Of a stretch of 64,000 nt of DNA, positions 16,267 to 23,392 are shown piece after piece (the stretch's first letter is position 1; the number at the start of each line of letters is the position of its first letter). The translations under genes and the position numbers were made by a program. The notes beneath the pieces are model-generated. The model ran no database searches. It saw only the letters and a list, made by a program, of their open reading frames with translations, and was not told where the DNA came from. Origin of the DNA: CAG-273 sp051891195 (GTDB taxonomy: Bacteria; Bacillota; Clostridia; TANB77; CAG-508); NCBI GenBank assembly GCA_051891195.1, contig JBJFEZ010000061.1, forward strand, positions 14,195-78,194. The letters are read 5' to 3'.

Positions 16267-16603
16267 TTGAAGCTCCTTTCTTTTGAGGAGTAAGATAAAC
16301 TTCTTGCATACTTAAAACAAAATCTTGTATTTGATTTAATAATGGTGTAAATTTATCTTCTCTCATATAACCTTGATATCTGTTATGAGTTCTTGCCATC
16401 TGATTTAAATTGTTTGCCATATTTCTTAATAAAGAAAGTATTTCATAAAATCTTTCATCAGGTTGTTCTCTTAATTGATAATCTGAAATGATTTTTCTGA
16501 AAAATTCTGATTTGTTCAATCCAGATTTTTTTACTTTTTCATCAAAGATTTTTTTCTCTTCTTCATTTAAGAAAACATTAATTTTTATATTACGATTTCT
16601 CAT
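16202..16603 (-). CDS. mobC: MobC-type relaxosome accessory protein
   Basis: 133 residues. An N-terminal ribbon-helix-helix (INVFLNEEEKKIFDEKVKKSGLNKSEFFRKII) is followed by the MobC helical segment (LSLLRNMANNLNQMARTHNRYQ). It should bind near oriT and help strand opening for the relaxase. AGGTG lies eight bases before the start. The probable oriT is directly upstream. Confidence 0.88.
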   Translation of the reverse strand: MRNRNIKINVFLNEEEKKIFDEKVKKSGLNKSEFFRKIISDYQLREQPDERFYEILSLLRNMANNLNQMARTHNRYQGYMREDKFTPLLNQIQDFVLSMQEVYLTPQKKGASNGYNKNMEIQEQIRQSYRICN

Positions 16604-16660
16604 AAAATTTCACCTCACTTTCTAAAAAATTCTTTATAATTTCTTTTTGGTTTAAAATAG

Positions 16661-16760
16661 GGTTTGGGACTTGTCCCATTCTTGATAGTATTTGTGGCGT
16701 GAGTACAAATACGTTGCTTGCATATTCAAGAAATCTAAAGAGTACTCACATTCAAAATCT
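16661..16760. other. probable origin of transfer (oriT)
   Basis: The gap upstream of mobC has two hairpins: TGGGAC/GTCCCA at 16665-16678 and GTATTTGT/ACAAATAC at 16688-16712 with a nine-base loop. Location next to mobC-relaxase and small inverted repeats are typical for oriT of MOB-P elements. The nick site cannot be placed by eye. Confidence 0.5.
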
Positions 16761-16781
16761 CTTAATATTACTTACTGAAAG

Positions 16782-16818
16782 AAAAAATAAGGCACAAAAT
16801 TTTAAAAATTGTGCCTTA
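16782..16818 (-). terminator. terminator of the 108-residue gene
   Basis: Stem TAAGGCACAA/TTGTGCCTTA (16788-16797 and 16809-16818), then a U-run on the minus strand. Confidence 0.8.
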
Positions 16819-16832
16819 AAGTTATTAAATTT

Positions 16833-17159
16833 CTATCTTAAAATTCCAATTTTTTTGAAGAAAAAGTAAGCCTCTTTACCACCTAAAAAGAATATTTCTT
16901 TTTCCTCAATTGATTGCATATCATAATAAATTTCTACTAATTTTGAGAGAGCTGTACACTCTTTATTTGATAAATTTCTGTTTTCAGTTTGACCTTCTAA
17001 AATCCAAACTAGATTTTCATTTTCATCTAAAATTTTATGATATTTTTCTTGTAATTTTATATATTTTTGATTTTTCTTTCTTAAAATTCTTTTAACATCA
17101 TCTAAATATTCTTCAAACATATCTTCATATTCTTTATAAAATGATTTTATTTCTAACAT
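16833..17159 (-). CDS. conserved small protein of mobile elements, coiled coil
   Basis: 108 residues beginning MLEIKSFYKEYEDMFEEYL and continuing as a basic coiled coil, then a region with EIYYDMQSIEEKEIFFLGGKEAYFFF. AGGAGG lies before the start. It follows tnpV by 11 bp and the two form one transcript ending at the 16782 terminator. The first 11 residues and the tnpV neighbour are preserved in the decayed copy (21101). I recognise the type from Firmicutes mobile elements (DUF6664-like) but not a function. Confidence 0.6.
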   Translation of the reverse strand: MLEIKSFYKEYEDMFEEYLDDVKRILRKKNQKYIKLQEKYHKILDENENLVWILEGQTENRNLSNKECTALSKLVEIYYDMQSIEEKEIFFLGGKEAYFFFKKIGILR

Positions 17160-17170
17160 AACTATTCCTC

Positions 17171-17524
17171 CTAAACATATATCAATTCTTTTAATATAAT
17201 TTCTTCTGCAGAGTGTTTTATATTATTCATTAATCCAACCCATTTTAGTTGGTCTTTTGCTTTTAATTCTTCAGTAATATTTTCTTTTGCTGCATATTGT
17301 TTCATTAATAAGTCAAATCTTTCATTAGCAATTTTATCAATTTCCGTTAAATGTTTTTGTAATTTATTATCCATTAGCAAAATGGTATATTCAGCTTTCT
17401 TATGTTCTTTAAGATATTTAAGTCTTAATTTTCCGTATTTTCCTATTTCAAAATTTTTCATATTACTTGGTGCTACTAAATTTGGTAAATAGTAATCGCC
17501 AACTTTTGTATATTCAATTTTCAT
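17171..17524 (-). CDS. tnpV: TnpV-like transposon-encoded protein
   Basis: 117 residues. The pattern MKIEYTKVGDYYLPNL, IGKYGKLRLKYLKEHKKAEYT, LTEIDKIANERFDLLM, and DQLKWVGLMNNIKHSAEEI is that of the TnpV family carried by Tn4451-like and related elements. Function is unknown. A C-terminal copy survives in the decayed sister element at 21113-21252. Its presence shows the element belongs to the pool of Clostridia mobilizable elements. Confidence 0.85.
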   Translation of the reverse strand: MKIEYTKVGDYYLPNLVAPSNMKNFEIGKYGKLRLKYLKEHKKAEYTILLMDNKLQKHLTEIDKIANERFDLLMKQYAAKENITEELKAKDQLKWVGLMNNIKHSAEEIILKELIYV

Positions 17525-17982
17525 ATTAAATCAATTCCTTTCATTTTTATTTATAGAAACTTGAGGGAGAGAGCGAAGATAATTAGGCGTAATAATCCCA
17601 ATGTTTAAAAAAGGATTATTACACCTAGAGAATAAGAAACCGTCAGTCGGTCGCTTCGTTTCATAGGTAGTCTAGTAAGTAGAAGAACTACTACAATTGC
17701 TGATAATTTATCAATGTGCATACTTGTCCACACTTTTTACAATTGCAAATCCACATCCAAGCTTTGCCTCCCAAGAACTCTTTTATTATTGTGAGTCTAT
17801 GGTTGTAAAATCTCACTCACGCACTTTGTATAAATAGACCGTTTATACTAATACGGGCTAATTTTATAGCATCGGCTTGCCAAACCTAGTACTTTTATAG
17901 AGGTACTGCATTTCTCTGCATAATAAAAAGACTCCATTAGTAATTTAGACAATTACTAATAGAATCTTCAAATATAATTAGT
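17525..17982. other. gene-free element segment with hairpins and a short cysteine-rich frame
   Basis: There is a near-perfect 15-bp inverted repeat around 17581-17627 (GTAATAATCC/GGATTATTAC) and smaller hairpins near 17640-17690. On the minus strand, a 41-codon frame (17691-17816, GTG start, no ribosome site) reads ...EFLGGKAWMWICNCKKCGQVC, a cysteine-ribbon pattern like those in homing-endonuclease or phage DNA-binding modules. I regard it as a remnant. The GC content is higher than in neighbouring intergenic DNA. A terminator closes the right side. Confidence 0.35.
17921..17966 (-). terminator. terminator of the DUF6602 gene
   Basis: A 10-bp core stem ATTAGTAATT/AATTACTAAT with outer pairs, five-base loop and U-run (TTTTTATT) on the minus strand. 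Confidence 0.75.
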
Positions 17983-19122
17983 TTAATTTAAATTTTTAAT
18001 TTCGGTATATCGATTGTAAAGTTTATTTATTAAAGTATCTAATTCTTCTGTCATTTCAATTTCTTTGTAGTAGTATTGTTTAATAAGTTTTAATTCATGA
18101 CTACTTACTTGTATATCAAGAAAAGTCAATCCTTGACAATAGCTTTCATTTGGATTACCAGTAAAATTTGGATCAATACTTCTTTCATATAAAACTGTTA
18201 CTATATATTCTAATAATTCATTTTTGGTGAAGGCTCCTTGTTTGAATTTTTCTAATAATGGTGATGTCTTGAAAAAGATTTCTTTCATTAATTTTAAGTT
18301 TGTATGAATACCATTTCCTAAATCTAAATATGCATCATCAGGGATTATTCTATCATTTGAGACTGTTCCAGAATAATCAGCCTTCTTTATTTTTTCAGCA
18401 TATCCCATTAAATTAACAGGAGGCATAACAATATTATTAATTGCTGTCATCATTAATAAATAAAATAAATATAAATTATTTTCTAATTTATCTTCATGTG
18501 TAACCAATATGGTATTATCAGTAGGAACAATTTCAATTTCTTTAAAACCATGTCTATTTATACCAAAAATTAATCCTTTATCCAAAATGCATACAATGCT
18601 TAACCTATTTTTTATATCTATACTATTATTAAACTCATCAATTTTTTTAACAATGTTATTTAAACTGGTGTCACTAGAATATGCAAATATCATGCATATT
18701 GGTGGAATAATAGAAGAAATTATTAAAGGAGATGAGAAAGGTTTTGTTTTTTCTAACTTTTTTACACTTTCTATATTTTTAATACTTTTCTCTAGTTCAT
18801 CAACTGTTAGTGTTGATTTTACTTCAATAGTAGCATAGACACTCTCAATAGGAATTACTTGTACACTTTCAGTTTCCATTAATTTAGGGCTATTAAAGTT
18901 ATCATAAATTATAAAATCTTGTTGCCTACTTTGAGTTTCATTAGCATCAACAATAACTCCATTTCCTATAGCATATTTAGTTGGAAAAAGTTTAGATAAA
19001 TATTCTTTTAATTTATCCTCTCTAATTGTTCCTTTTAATCCATTATGCTCAATTTTACTACTTAATTTTTGATAATCACTTTGTAAATTCTTTGCCATTT
19101 CTTGTAAATTATAAATAAACAT
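17983..19122 (-). CDS. DUF6602-like protein with predicted PD-(D/E)xK nuclease fold
   Basis: 379 residues, GGAGG before the ATG. The N-terminal half shows nuclease-superfamily landmarks: E35 in GTIREDKLKEYL, D69 in RQQDFIIYD and E100-x-K102 in YATIEVKS, in the order and spacing of restriction-like folds. The C-terminal half is helical and unrecognised. Such proteins recur in defence islands and on mobile elements. It lies at the right end of the element, next to attR, a usual site for cargo. Role in phage defence is inference; the fold prediction rests on motifs I read by eye. Confidence 0.6.
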   Translation of the reverse strand: MFIYNLQEMAKNLQSDYQKLSSKIEHNGLKGTIREDKLKEYLSKLFPTKYAIGNGVIVDANETQSRQQDFIIYDNFNSPKLMETESVQVIPIESVYATIEVKSTLTVDELEKSIKNIESVKKLEKTKPFSSPLIISSIIPPICMIFAYSSDTSLNNIVKKIDEFNNSIDIKNRLSIVCILDKGLIFGINRHGFKEIEIVPTDNTILVTHEDKLENNLYLFYLLMMTAINNIVMPPVNLMGYAEKIKKADYSGTVSNDRIIPDDAYLDLGNGIHTNLKLMKEIFFKTSPLLEKFKQGAFTKNELLEYIVTVLYERSIDPNFTGNPNESYCQGLTFLDIQVSSHELKLIKQYYYKEIEMTEELDTLINKLYNRYTEIKNLN

Positions 19123-19200
19123 ATTTATTCCTCCATACTATGAAATTTTCCTAATTATATCATATTTTCGTAAAAAATAAAATCAATAATAAATAGTCTA

Positions 19201-19395
19201 TTACATCTAACATATCTAACAAAACATCTAACATTTTTTCAAAAAACTTGCAAAAAGTATAAAAACTATGTTATAGTTTAATAAGTAAGAAAAACGACGA
19301 TGAGTGCTAGAAAATCCATAGTTTTGAGCTTTCTAAAAAGTAATATTTAATACTAAAAATAAATAAGTATAAAATAGCTTAAAAGACTCAAAATC
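19201..19395. repeat. right attachment site (attR) with integrase arm repeats
   Basis: Three or more ATCTAACA-type direct repeats at about 19203-19233 match those at the left end, and the core GACTCAAAATC is at 19385-19395. Positions 19224-19441 (218 bp) are repeated with about one change in ten as 21252-21468 (217 bp). Confidence 0.75.
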
Positions 19396-19441
19396 CTGCG
19401 AAGTAACATTCGTGTGGGTTCGACCCCCACCACCTGCACCA
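19385..19441 (+). pseudogene. 3' half of tRNA-Leu(CAA), intact sequence
   Basis: Starting from the shared core, the segment holds the second anticodon-stem strand TCCTG, variable arm, T-arm GTGGG/CCCAC, the acceptor strand CACCTGC and CCA. It pairs exactly with the 5' half at 8683-8723. A hairpin at 19449-19479 follows, as a tRNA terminator would. Confidence 0.85.
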
Positions 19442-19448
19442 TTAAAGT

Positions 19449-19479
19449 AAGAGAGCACACTCAATGAGTGTGCTCTCTT
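19449..19479 (+). terminator. hairpin after the tRNA-Leu 3' half
   Basis: A perfect 13-bp stem AGAGAGCACACTC/GAGTGTGCTCTCT with a three-base loop; the T-run is poor. It could serve either strand. Confidence 0.55.
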
Positions 19480-19482
19480 GTA

Positions 19483-19563
19483 TTAAAGACCTAAGTCTTC
19501 TGCCTGTGCTTTTGTGACAATGTGTATTCCCTGTTTAATAAGGATATCTTTGAGTATTTCCAT
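19483..19563 (-). CDS. 26-residue open frame, uncertain
   Basis: The frame starts MEILKDILIKQGIH and ends AEDLGL, directly before the hairpin at 19449-19479. No ribosome site is visible upstream, so it may be the tail of a deleted gene. I do not recognise it. Confidence 0.25.
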   Translation of the reverse strand: MEILKDILIKQGIHIVTKAQAEDLGL

Positions 19564-19636
19564 ATGAAATTCTTAATACATTTAAAGAACATAGCTATAA
19601 TATCATATTTATGTAAATCTGTCAAAAATTTTTAAG

Positions 19637-19849
19637 CGATTACCAAACAAAACTTGACTATTGTCTATAAAAAGATATGATAGTTATGAAATGCGAGAAA
19701 TAGAAGAAAAATGCAAGAGGAGAAATTTTAGAATTGTCAGCAGAAAATGAAATGAACCCTGTTGTATCCATTGGATAGAAGATAAAGTTTCTGGTAAGTT
19801 CGGTAGTGGTGCAAAACTTCCAACTGATAATTATGAATTTGTAAAATAG
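19637..19849 (+). pseudogene. collapsed remnant of the HipA module
   Basis: About 213 bp correspond to about 2.4 kb of the intact element (11127-13538). Five pieces are fused: the promoter region, the start of the zinc-finger gene (SYEMREIEE), its middle (ILELSAENEMNPV), a hipA fragment with FGSGA coding bases, and the last codons of the partner gene (LPTDNYEFVK). Each joint lies in a short sequence shared by both parents, such as GAAGAAAAA and AGTGGTGCAA. Confidence 0.85.
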
Positions 19850-19944
19850 TTATAATACTAATAATAAAAAGATAGAATAATTGATAGCAGAAATAATAAT
19901 TGAATACTGAAAAAAATTACAAAATAAAAATATTTGGTTTTAAC

Positions 19945-19973
19945 TTGTCATAATTATAATATTATGCTATATT
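19945..19973 (+). promoter_or_regulatory. promoter of the sister-element cargo gene
   Basis: TTGTCA, 17 bases, TATATT, 40 bases before the start; AAAGGGGAAA is the ribosome site. Confidence 0.65.
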
Positions 19974-20013
19974 AAATTAGAATAATAATTATTAATTAAA
20001 GGGGAAATAGAAA

Positions 20014-20733
20014 ATGAAAAAAGTTAAAATAGCAATAATTACTTTGATATGTTTAGTAATAATATTAATAGGAACTATTTTTATTATTAAATTACAGTCT
20101 ATAAGTGAAATTTCGGATTATATAGTATTTAAAACAGCTAATTATGAATCAATAGAAGATGTGGTTTTTTATAGCAAAGACTTAAATTTAGATGATGAAT
20201 TGAAAGATAATCTTACTATAATAGCAAATCAATTAAAAGTAAAATATCCTGGTAAAAGTATCTTATATTTAAGAAATCTAGGAAGTGCTTCACTTTTTGA
20301 CGCTAAGGAATTATATAGATGTATGCAAATCATAAATGGACAAAAATTAGACGATACAGATATGAATGTATTAATTAAAGAAGATGGAAGTGTTGAAATC
20401 CAATTTTTAATTAGATGTGCTTGGAAAAGTGGAAGTGATATTGACAATGTCCAAATAACACAAGAACAAGCTGAAAAAATTGTAATAGATTATTTGTATA
20501 AAAATCCAGATGATTATAAAGTATTAAGAAGTGGTTTTAATTTTACATTTAATTCTGCTACTCACGAAATGAGTAAAGTTAATACTGAAACATGTACAGT
20601 TGAGTTGTACAAATATAATTCTAAAACAGCTTGGAAAATGCAATTTTCAACAGGTGATAGTTATATAATAATAGATGCTAATACTGGTAAGATTTTAGAT
20701 ACATACTTTTTTTGTGGAATTTACGTAGATTAA
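20014..20733 (+). CDS. membrane-anchored protein with PepSY-like C-terminus
   Basis: 239 residues. MKKVKIAIITLICLVIILIG starts a single N-terminal membrane span, so the rest is outside the cell. The middle part (VQITQEQAEKIVIDYLYKNPDDYKV) and the end (WKMQFSTGDSYIIIDANTGKILDTYFF) match the PepSY pattern of an acidic helix, strands and a D-x-x-TG-x-I turn. PepSY domains are proposed to restrain peptidases or act as chaperone-like segments. The gene occupies exactly the position of the serpin in the intact element and has intact promoter, ribosome site and terminator, so it may still be expressed despite decay around it. Confidence 0.65.
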   Translation: MKKVKIAIITLICLVIILIGTIFIIKLQSISEISDYIVFKTANYESIEDVVFYSKDLNLDDELKDNLTIIANQLKVKYPGKSILYLRNLGSASLFDAKELYRCMQIINGQKLDDTDMNVLIKEDGSVEIQFLIRCAWKSGSDIDNVQITQEQAEKIVIDYLYKNPDDYKVLRSGFNFTFNSATHEMSKVNTETCTVELYKYNSKTAWKMQFSTGDSYIIIDANTGKILDTYFFCGIYVD

Positions 20734-20753
20734 ATGTGATTAAAAAATTTTCA

Positions 20754-20799
20754 AAGATATACAATATCCATTAATAGTTATTGTATATCTTGTTTTTTT
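20754..20799 (+). terminator. terminator of the PepSY-like gene
   Basis: Stem AAGATATACAATA/TATTGTATATCTT (20754-20766, 20779-20791) followed by seven T. Confidence 0.85.
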
Positions 20800-20864
20800 A
20801 TCTCCAAACCTCTCTATTTTTAACCTTAACTTTGCTATTTCCTTCTTGACTCATTTCTTTAATA

Positions 20865-21101
20865 TTATTTTTCGTTCTTAAAAGTATTGTCTTCAATAAA
20901 ATCACATAGTTTAATATTTTTATTTAATTCATCTATTTTAGTGGCTAATTTTTGAATTTTAGAGCAAATAAATTGACCTTCTTCATCAGTTTTAATTCTT
21001 TTGCGCTTTCTCCATAAGTTTTCTCTTAATCTTTTTAATTCAACTATTTTATTTATAAGTGAAGATTTATATTCTTTATAAAATGATTTTATTTCTAACA
21101 T
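20865..21101 (-). pseudogene. fusion of the MLEIK protein N-terminus to the relaxase C-terminus
   Basis: The frame of 78 codons begins MLEIKSFYKEY, as in the 108-residue gene at 17159, then continues with RENLWRKRKRIKTDEE and KLATKIDELNKNIKLCD, which match the relaxase tail (RENLWKKHKRAKTEDE, RHCD). A deletion removed mobC, oriT and most of the relaxase. It is in frame but probably has no function. Confidence 0.8.
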
Positions 21102-21112
21102 AACAATTCCTC

Positions 21113-21252
21113 CTATACATATATCAATTCTTTTAATATAATTTCTTCAACAGAATGCTTTATATTATTCATTAATCCAACCCATTTTAGTTGGTCTTTT
21201 ACTTTTAATTCTTCAGTAATATTTTCTTTTTCTGCAAATTGCTTCATTAATA
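21113..21252 (-). pseudogene. C-terminal remnant of tnpV
   Basis: The frame encodes the last 46 or so residues of TnpV (KENITEELKVKDQLKWVGL ... EEIILKELIYV) with few changes from the intact copy, then breaks at about 21252 where the right-end repeat begins. Confidence 0.85.
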
Positions 21253-21468
21253 CATCCAACATTTTTTCAAAAAACTTGCAAAAAGTAAAAAGACTATGTT
21301 ATAATTAAGCAAGTAAGAAAAACGATGATGAGTGCTAGAAAATCCATAGTTTTGAGCTTCTTAAAAAGTAATATTTAATACTAAAAATAAATAAGTATAA
21401 AATAGCTTAAAAGACTTAAAATCCTGCGAAGTAACATTCGTGTGGGTTCGCCCCCACCATCTGCACCA
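21252..21468. repeat. second copy of the element right end with a mutated tRNA-Leu 3' half
   Basis: This is a 217-bp direct repeat of 19224-19441. The tRNA part (21413-21468) has CTTAAAA instead of CTCAAAA, lacks one base in the T-loop (TTCG then CCCCCACC) and has CATCTGC in place of CACCTGC, so it is under no selection. It is best read as the displaced original 3' half. 21469-21648 has only a short open frame before the next gene, ending in YIGGNY, probably a gene remnant. Confidence 0.8.
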
Positions 21469-21648
21469 CAAATTAGTTTGATAAGGATAATTGATTTTTA
21501 AGATTTTGTTTCTTATCTATGTTATATACAAGCAATCAACAAATTATGAAAATTTAAAATATAGGCAAAAAATATAGAAAAGGCTTTAGAGCATCTAGAA
21601 AATAAATATCAAGAAAAAACTTTTAAATATATAGGAGGAAATTATTAA

Positions 21649-22842
21649 ATGTTTAAGTTTATTAAAAATGAGAATATAGAAACAAAAATTACAGAGGAAT
21701 ATATTTCAATTTTAGAAAATGATTTGCAAATAAAGTTTCCTAAAATATTGAGAGATTATTATTTGAAATATAATGGAGCTGAAATAGAAGAATGTAAATT
21801 AATAATTCAAATGGGTGCTTATAATATTAATTGCTATGTAACTGAAATTTTAACTTTAAAATATGGTAAATATAATTTTGAGCATGAAGCTAAATATATT
21901 AGAGATATTGAAAATATACCAAATGAATTTATACCTTTTGCAATAGATGAGGGATCAGATAGATTTTGTTGGGATTATAGTACAGGCAAAGTATATTATG
22001 TTAGAATGGACGAAGAAAATCCAATATTAATTTGTGATAGTGTAGAACAATTTTTTGATATATTAACTGATTGTGTAAAAAATGAAAATGGTTGTACGTT
22101 AGATGGAAAAGAAGATTTTAATTATAGTTCTTCAACACCAATAGGAACAGAAAAGAACAATCTTAAAGAAGAATCTGAGGTAAAAAAAATATTAACATTT
22201 AACAGCAAAAATAAACCATTAATATTACTTTTTGTACTAACAATAGCCAGTCTAATACTTATACCATTTACTGATTCACTATCTTTGTTATTAACTGGTG
22301 CTTTTGCTATATATACATTGATATTATTAGGTATACATATTACAAATAGAATTAAATCAATAAATGTAGTAAATAAATATGGTTTTGATGAATTGAAAAA
22401 AGAATTGCTTTCAAATAATACTATAAAGGTAGAAGGAATAAATACATACCTTACAGAAAAATATATTATTTCAAATCACCAAAAAGTAGTAATAATAGAA
22501 TATAAAGATATTTCTTGGATTTATCCTACAAGAATTAGAGGTAGAAATAGTATAACGGCTCATATTAGTGCATATCTTGCAAATAGAATGACGGGAACAC
22601 CTTTAAGAGCACATCTAAAAAATGGGAAATCTTTAATTTCTGCTATAACTAATAATAGAAAGCAAGTGCAAATTATATTTAATAGAATACATCAGAAAAA
22701 CAACCAAGTTTTAATTGGTTATAACAAAGATAATATGAAAAAATATGAAAAAGTATGTCCAAAATATAAAAATAAAAAAATTTGGGGAATTCTTTTAGTA
22801 ATAGCACTTGTTATAATAGCTATATTAATACAAAAAATTTAA
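21649..22842 (+). CDS. SUKH (SMI1/KNR4)-domain protein with membrane segments
   Basis: 397 residues, GGAGG before the ATG. Residues 1-150 show the SMI1/KNR4 pattern: ISILENDLQIKFPKILRDYYLKYNGA, then FIPFAIDEGSDRFCWDYSTGKVYYV. This is the SUKH superfamily, largely immunity proteins for polymorphic toxins. Two adjacent membrane spans (ILLFVLTIASLILIPFTDSL and a second) follow near residues 190-235, then a soluble region (IIEYKDISWIYPTRIRG) and a C-terminal span. The membrane part is unusual for SUKH. No toxin gene is visible next to it. It could be an orphan immunity gene. Confidence 0.6.
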   Translation: MFKFIKNENIETKITEEYISILENDLQIKFPKILRDYYLKYNGAEIEECKLIIQMGAYNINCYVTEILTLKYGKYNFEHEAKYIRDIENIPNEFIPFAIDEGSDRFCWDYSTGKVYYVRMDEENPILICDSVEQFFDILTDCVKNENGCTLDGKEDFNYSSSTPIGTEKNNLKEESEVKKILTFNSKNKPLILLFVLTIASLILIPFTDSLSLLLTGAFAIYTLILLGIHITNRIKSINVVNKYGFDELKKELLSNNTIKVEGINTYLTEKYIISNHQKVVIIEYKDISWIYPTRIRGRNSITAHISAYLANRMTGTPLRAHLKNGKSLISAITNNRKQVQIIFNRIHQKNNQVLIGYNKDNMKKYEKVCPKYKNKKIWGILLVIALVIIAILIQKI

Positions 22843-22871
22843 TGAGATTTTTGAAAAATTTGAATATATAC

Positions 22872-22906
22872 AAAAAAAGATGTACTAAGTGTAGTACATC
22901 TTTTTT
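22872..22906. terminator. bidirectional terminator
   Basis: Stem of about 15 bp AAAAAAGATGTACTA and complement with a four-base loop, between convergent genes. Confidence 0.85.
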
Positions 22907-22913
22907 AGAGAAA

Positions 22914-23276
22914 TTAAAGTACTTTCAGTACTCTGTCATCCTCTTCCACACACAGGATGGTGTTGTCATCCGTGAGTACAGCTCTGCTGTAGTCTTTCGC
23001 CTTCATGAATTTGTAAATCAGAGACTTCCTACCACAACGTTTCTTCACATCTTTTCTTGAGAGAAGCTCTCCAAAATACAGATACGGGGAAAAGTTGCAG
23101 GGGTCGTCCTTTACAAGTTCTCCATCAACGATGGTTTCTTCTCTGTCAAAGAAGCGATATCCGCTTGCACCTTTAGGAAGTTTTACCAGGCTGTCTCTCC
23201 GCTCTTCAATTTCTTCCTCTTCAGGTCCTACGGGGATTTTGCTGGTGTAAAAGAATTCGACAAAGTGTTTTAACAA
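22914..23276 (-). CDS. 120-residue orphan protein of atypical base composition
   Basis: A TTG start lies eight bases after AGGAGGAG. The product is acidic (VGPEEEEIEERRDSL) with an aromatic core (YRFFDREET, CNFSPYLYFGELLSR) and no recognised domain. Codons such as CTG, CCC, CGG and GAG are common, unlike the A/T-ending codons of neighbours. It has a private promoter and terminator and is likely expressed alone. Together with 25960-26202 and 58565-59515 it forms a set of compositionally odd orphans, perhaps acquired recently from a GC-richer source. Confidence 0.65.
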   Translation of the reverse strand: MLKHFVEFFYTSKIPVGPEEEEIEERRDSLVKLPKGASGYRFFDREETIVDGELVKDDPCNFSPYLYFGELLSRKDVKKRCGRKSLIYKFMKAKDYSRAVLTDDNTILCVEEDDRVLKVL

Positions 23277-23344
23277 TTTTAACTCCTCCTAATTTGCTAT
23301 TTCTAGCTTTTTTATTAAATACTGATATTACAGTATATATTTAT

Positions 23345-23373
23345 ATTATACCATATTTATTGCAAATTTTCAA
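23345..23373 (-). promoter_or_regulatory. promoter of the 120-residue orphan
   Basis: TTGAAA, 17 bases, TATAAT on the minus strand. The spacer ends ATATGG just before TATAAT, close to the end (ACATGG) of the promoter spacer at 59648-59664. Confidence 0.7.
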
Positions 23374-23392
23374 ATTTCAGTTGTATCACTAT

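Larger units (their letters stand above)
8724..19395. mobile_element. integrative mobilizable element in tRNA-Leu(CAA)
   Basis: The segment between the two 11-bp cores contains, left to right: a complete tRNA-Leu(CAA), integrase, excisionase-like protein, HTH protein, a divergent three-gene HipA module, a serpin, relaxase with MobC and a probable oriT, a small conserved protein, TnpV and a nuclease-like DUF6602 protein. There is a relaxase but no type IV secretion or coupling protein, so it should depend on a helper conjugative element. Excision at the cores would restore a perfect tRNA gene, which sets the boundaries. Confidence 0.88.
19396..21423. mobile_element. decayed tandem sister element
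   Basis: Between the second and third tRNA cores lie, in the same order as in the intact element, a mosaic of the HipA module (19637-19849), a cargo gene with promoter (20014-20733), a relaxase/MLEIK fusion (20865-21101), a tnpV remnant (21113-21252) and the right end (21252-21423). Integrase, mobC and DUF6602 are missing. Deletion joints coincide with 5-10 base direct repeats. Confidence 0.8.
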
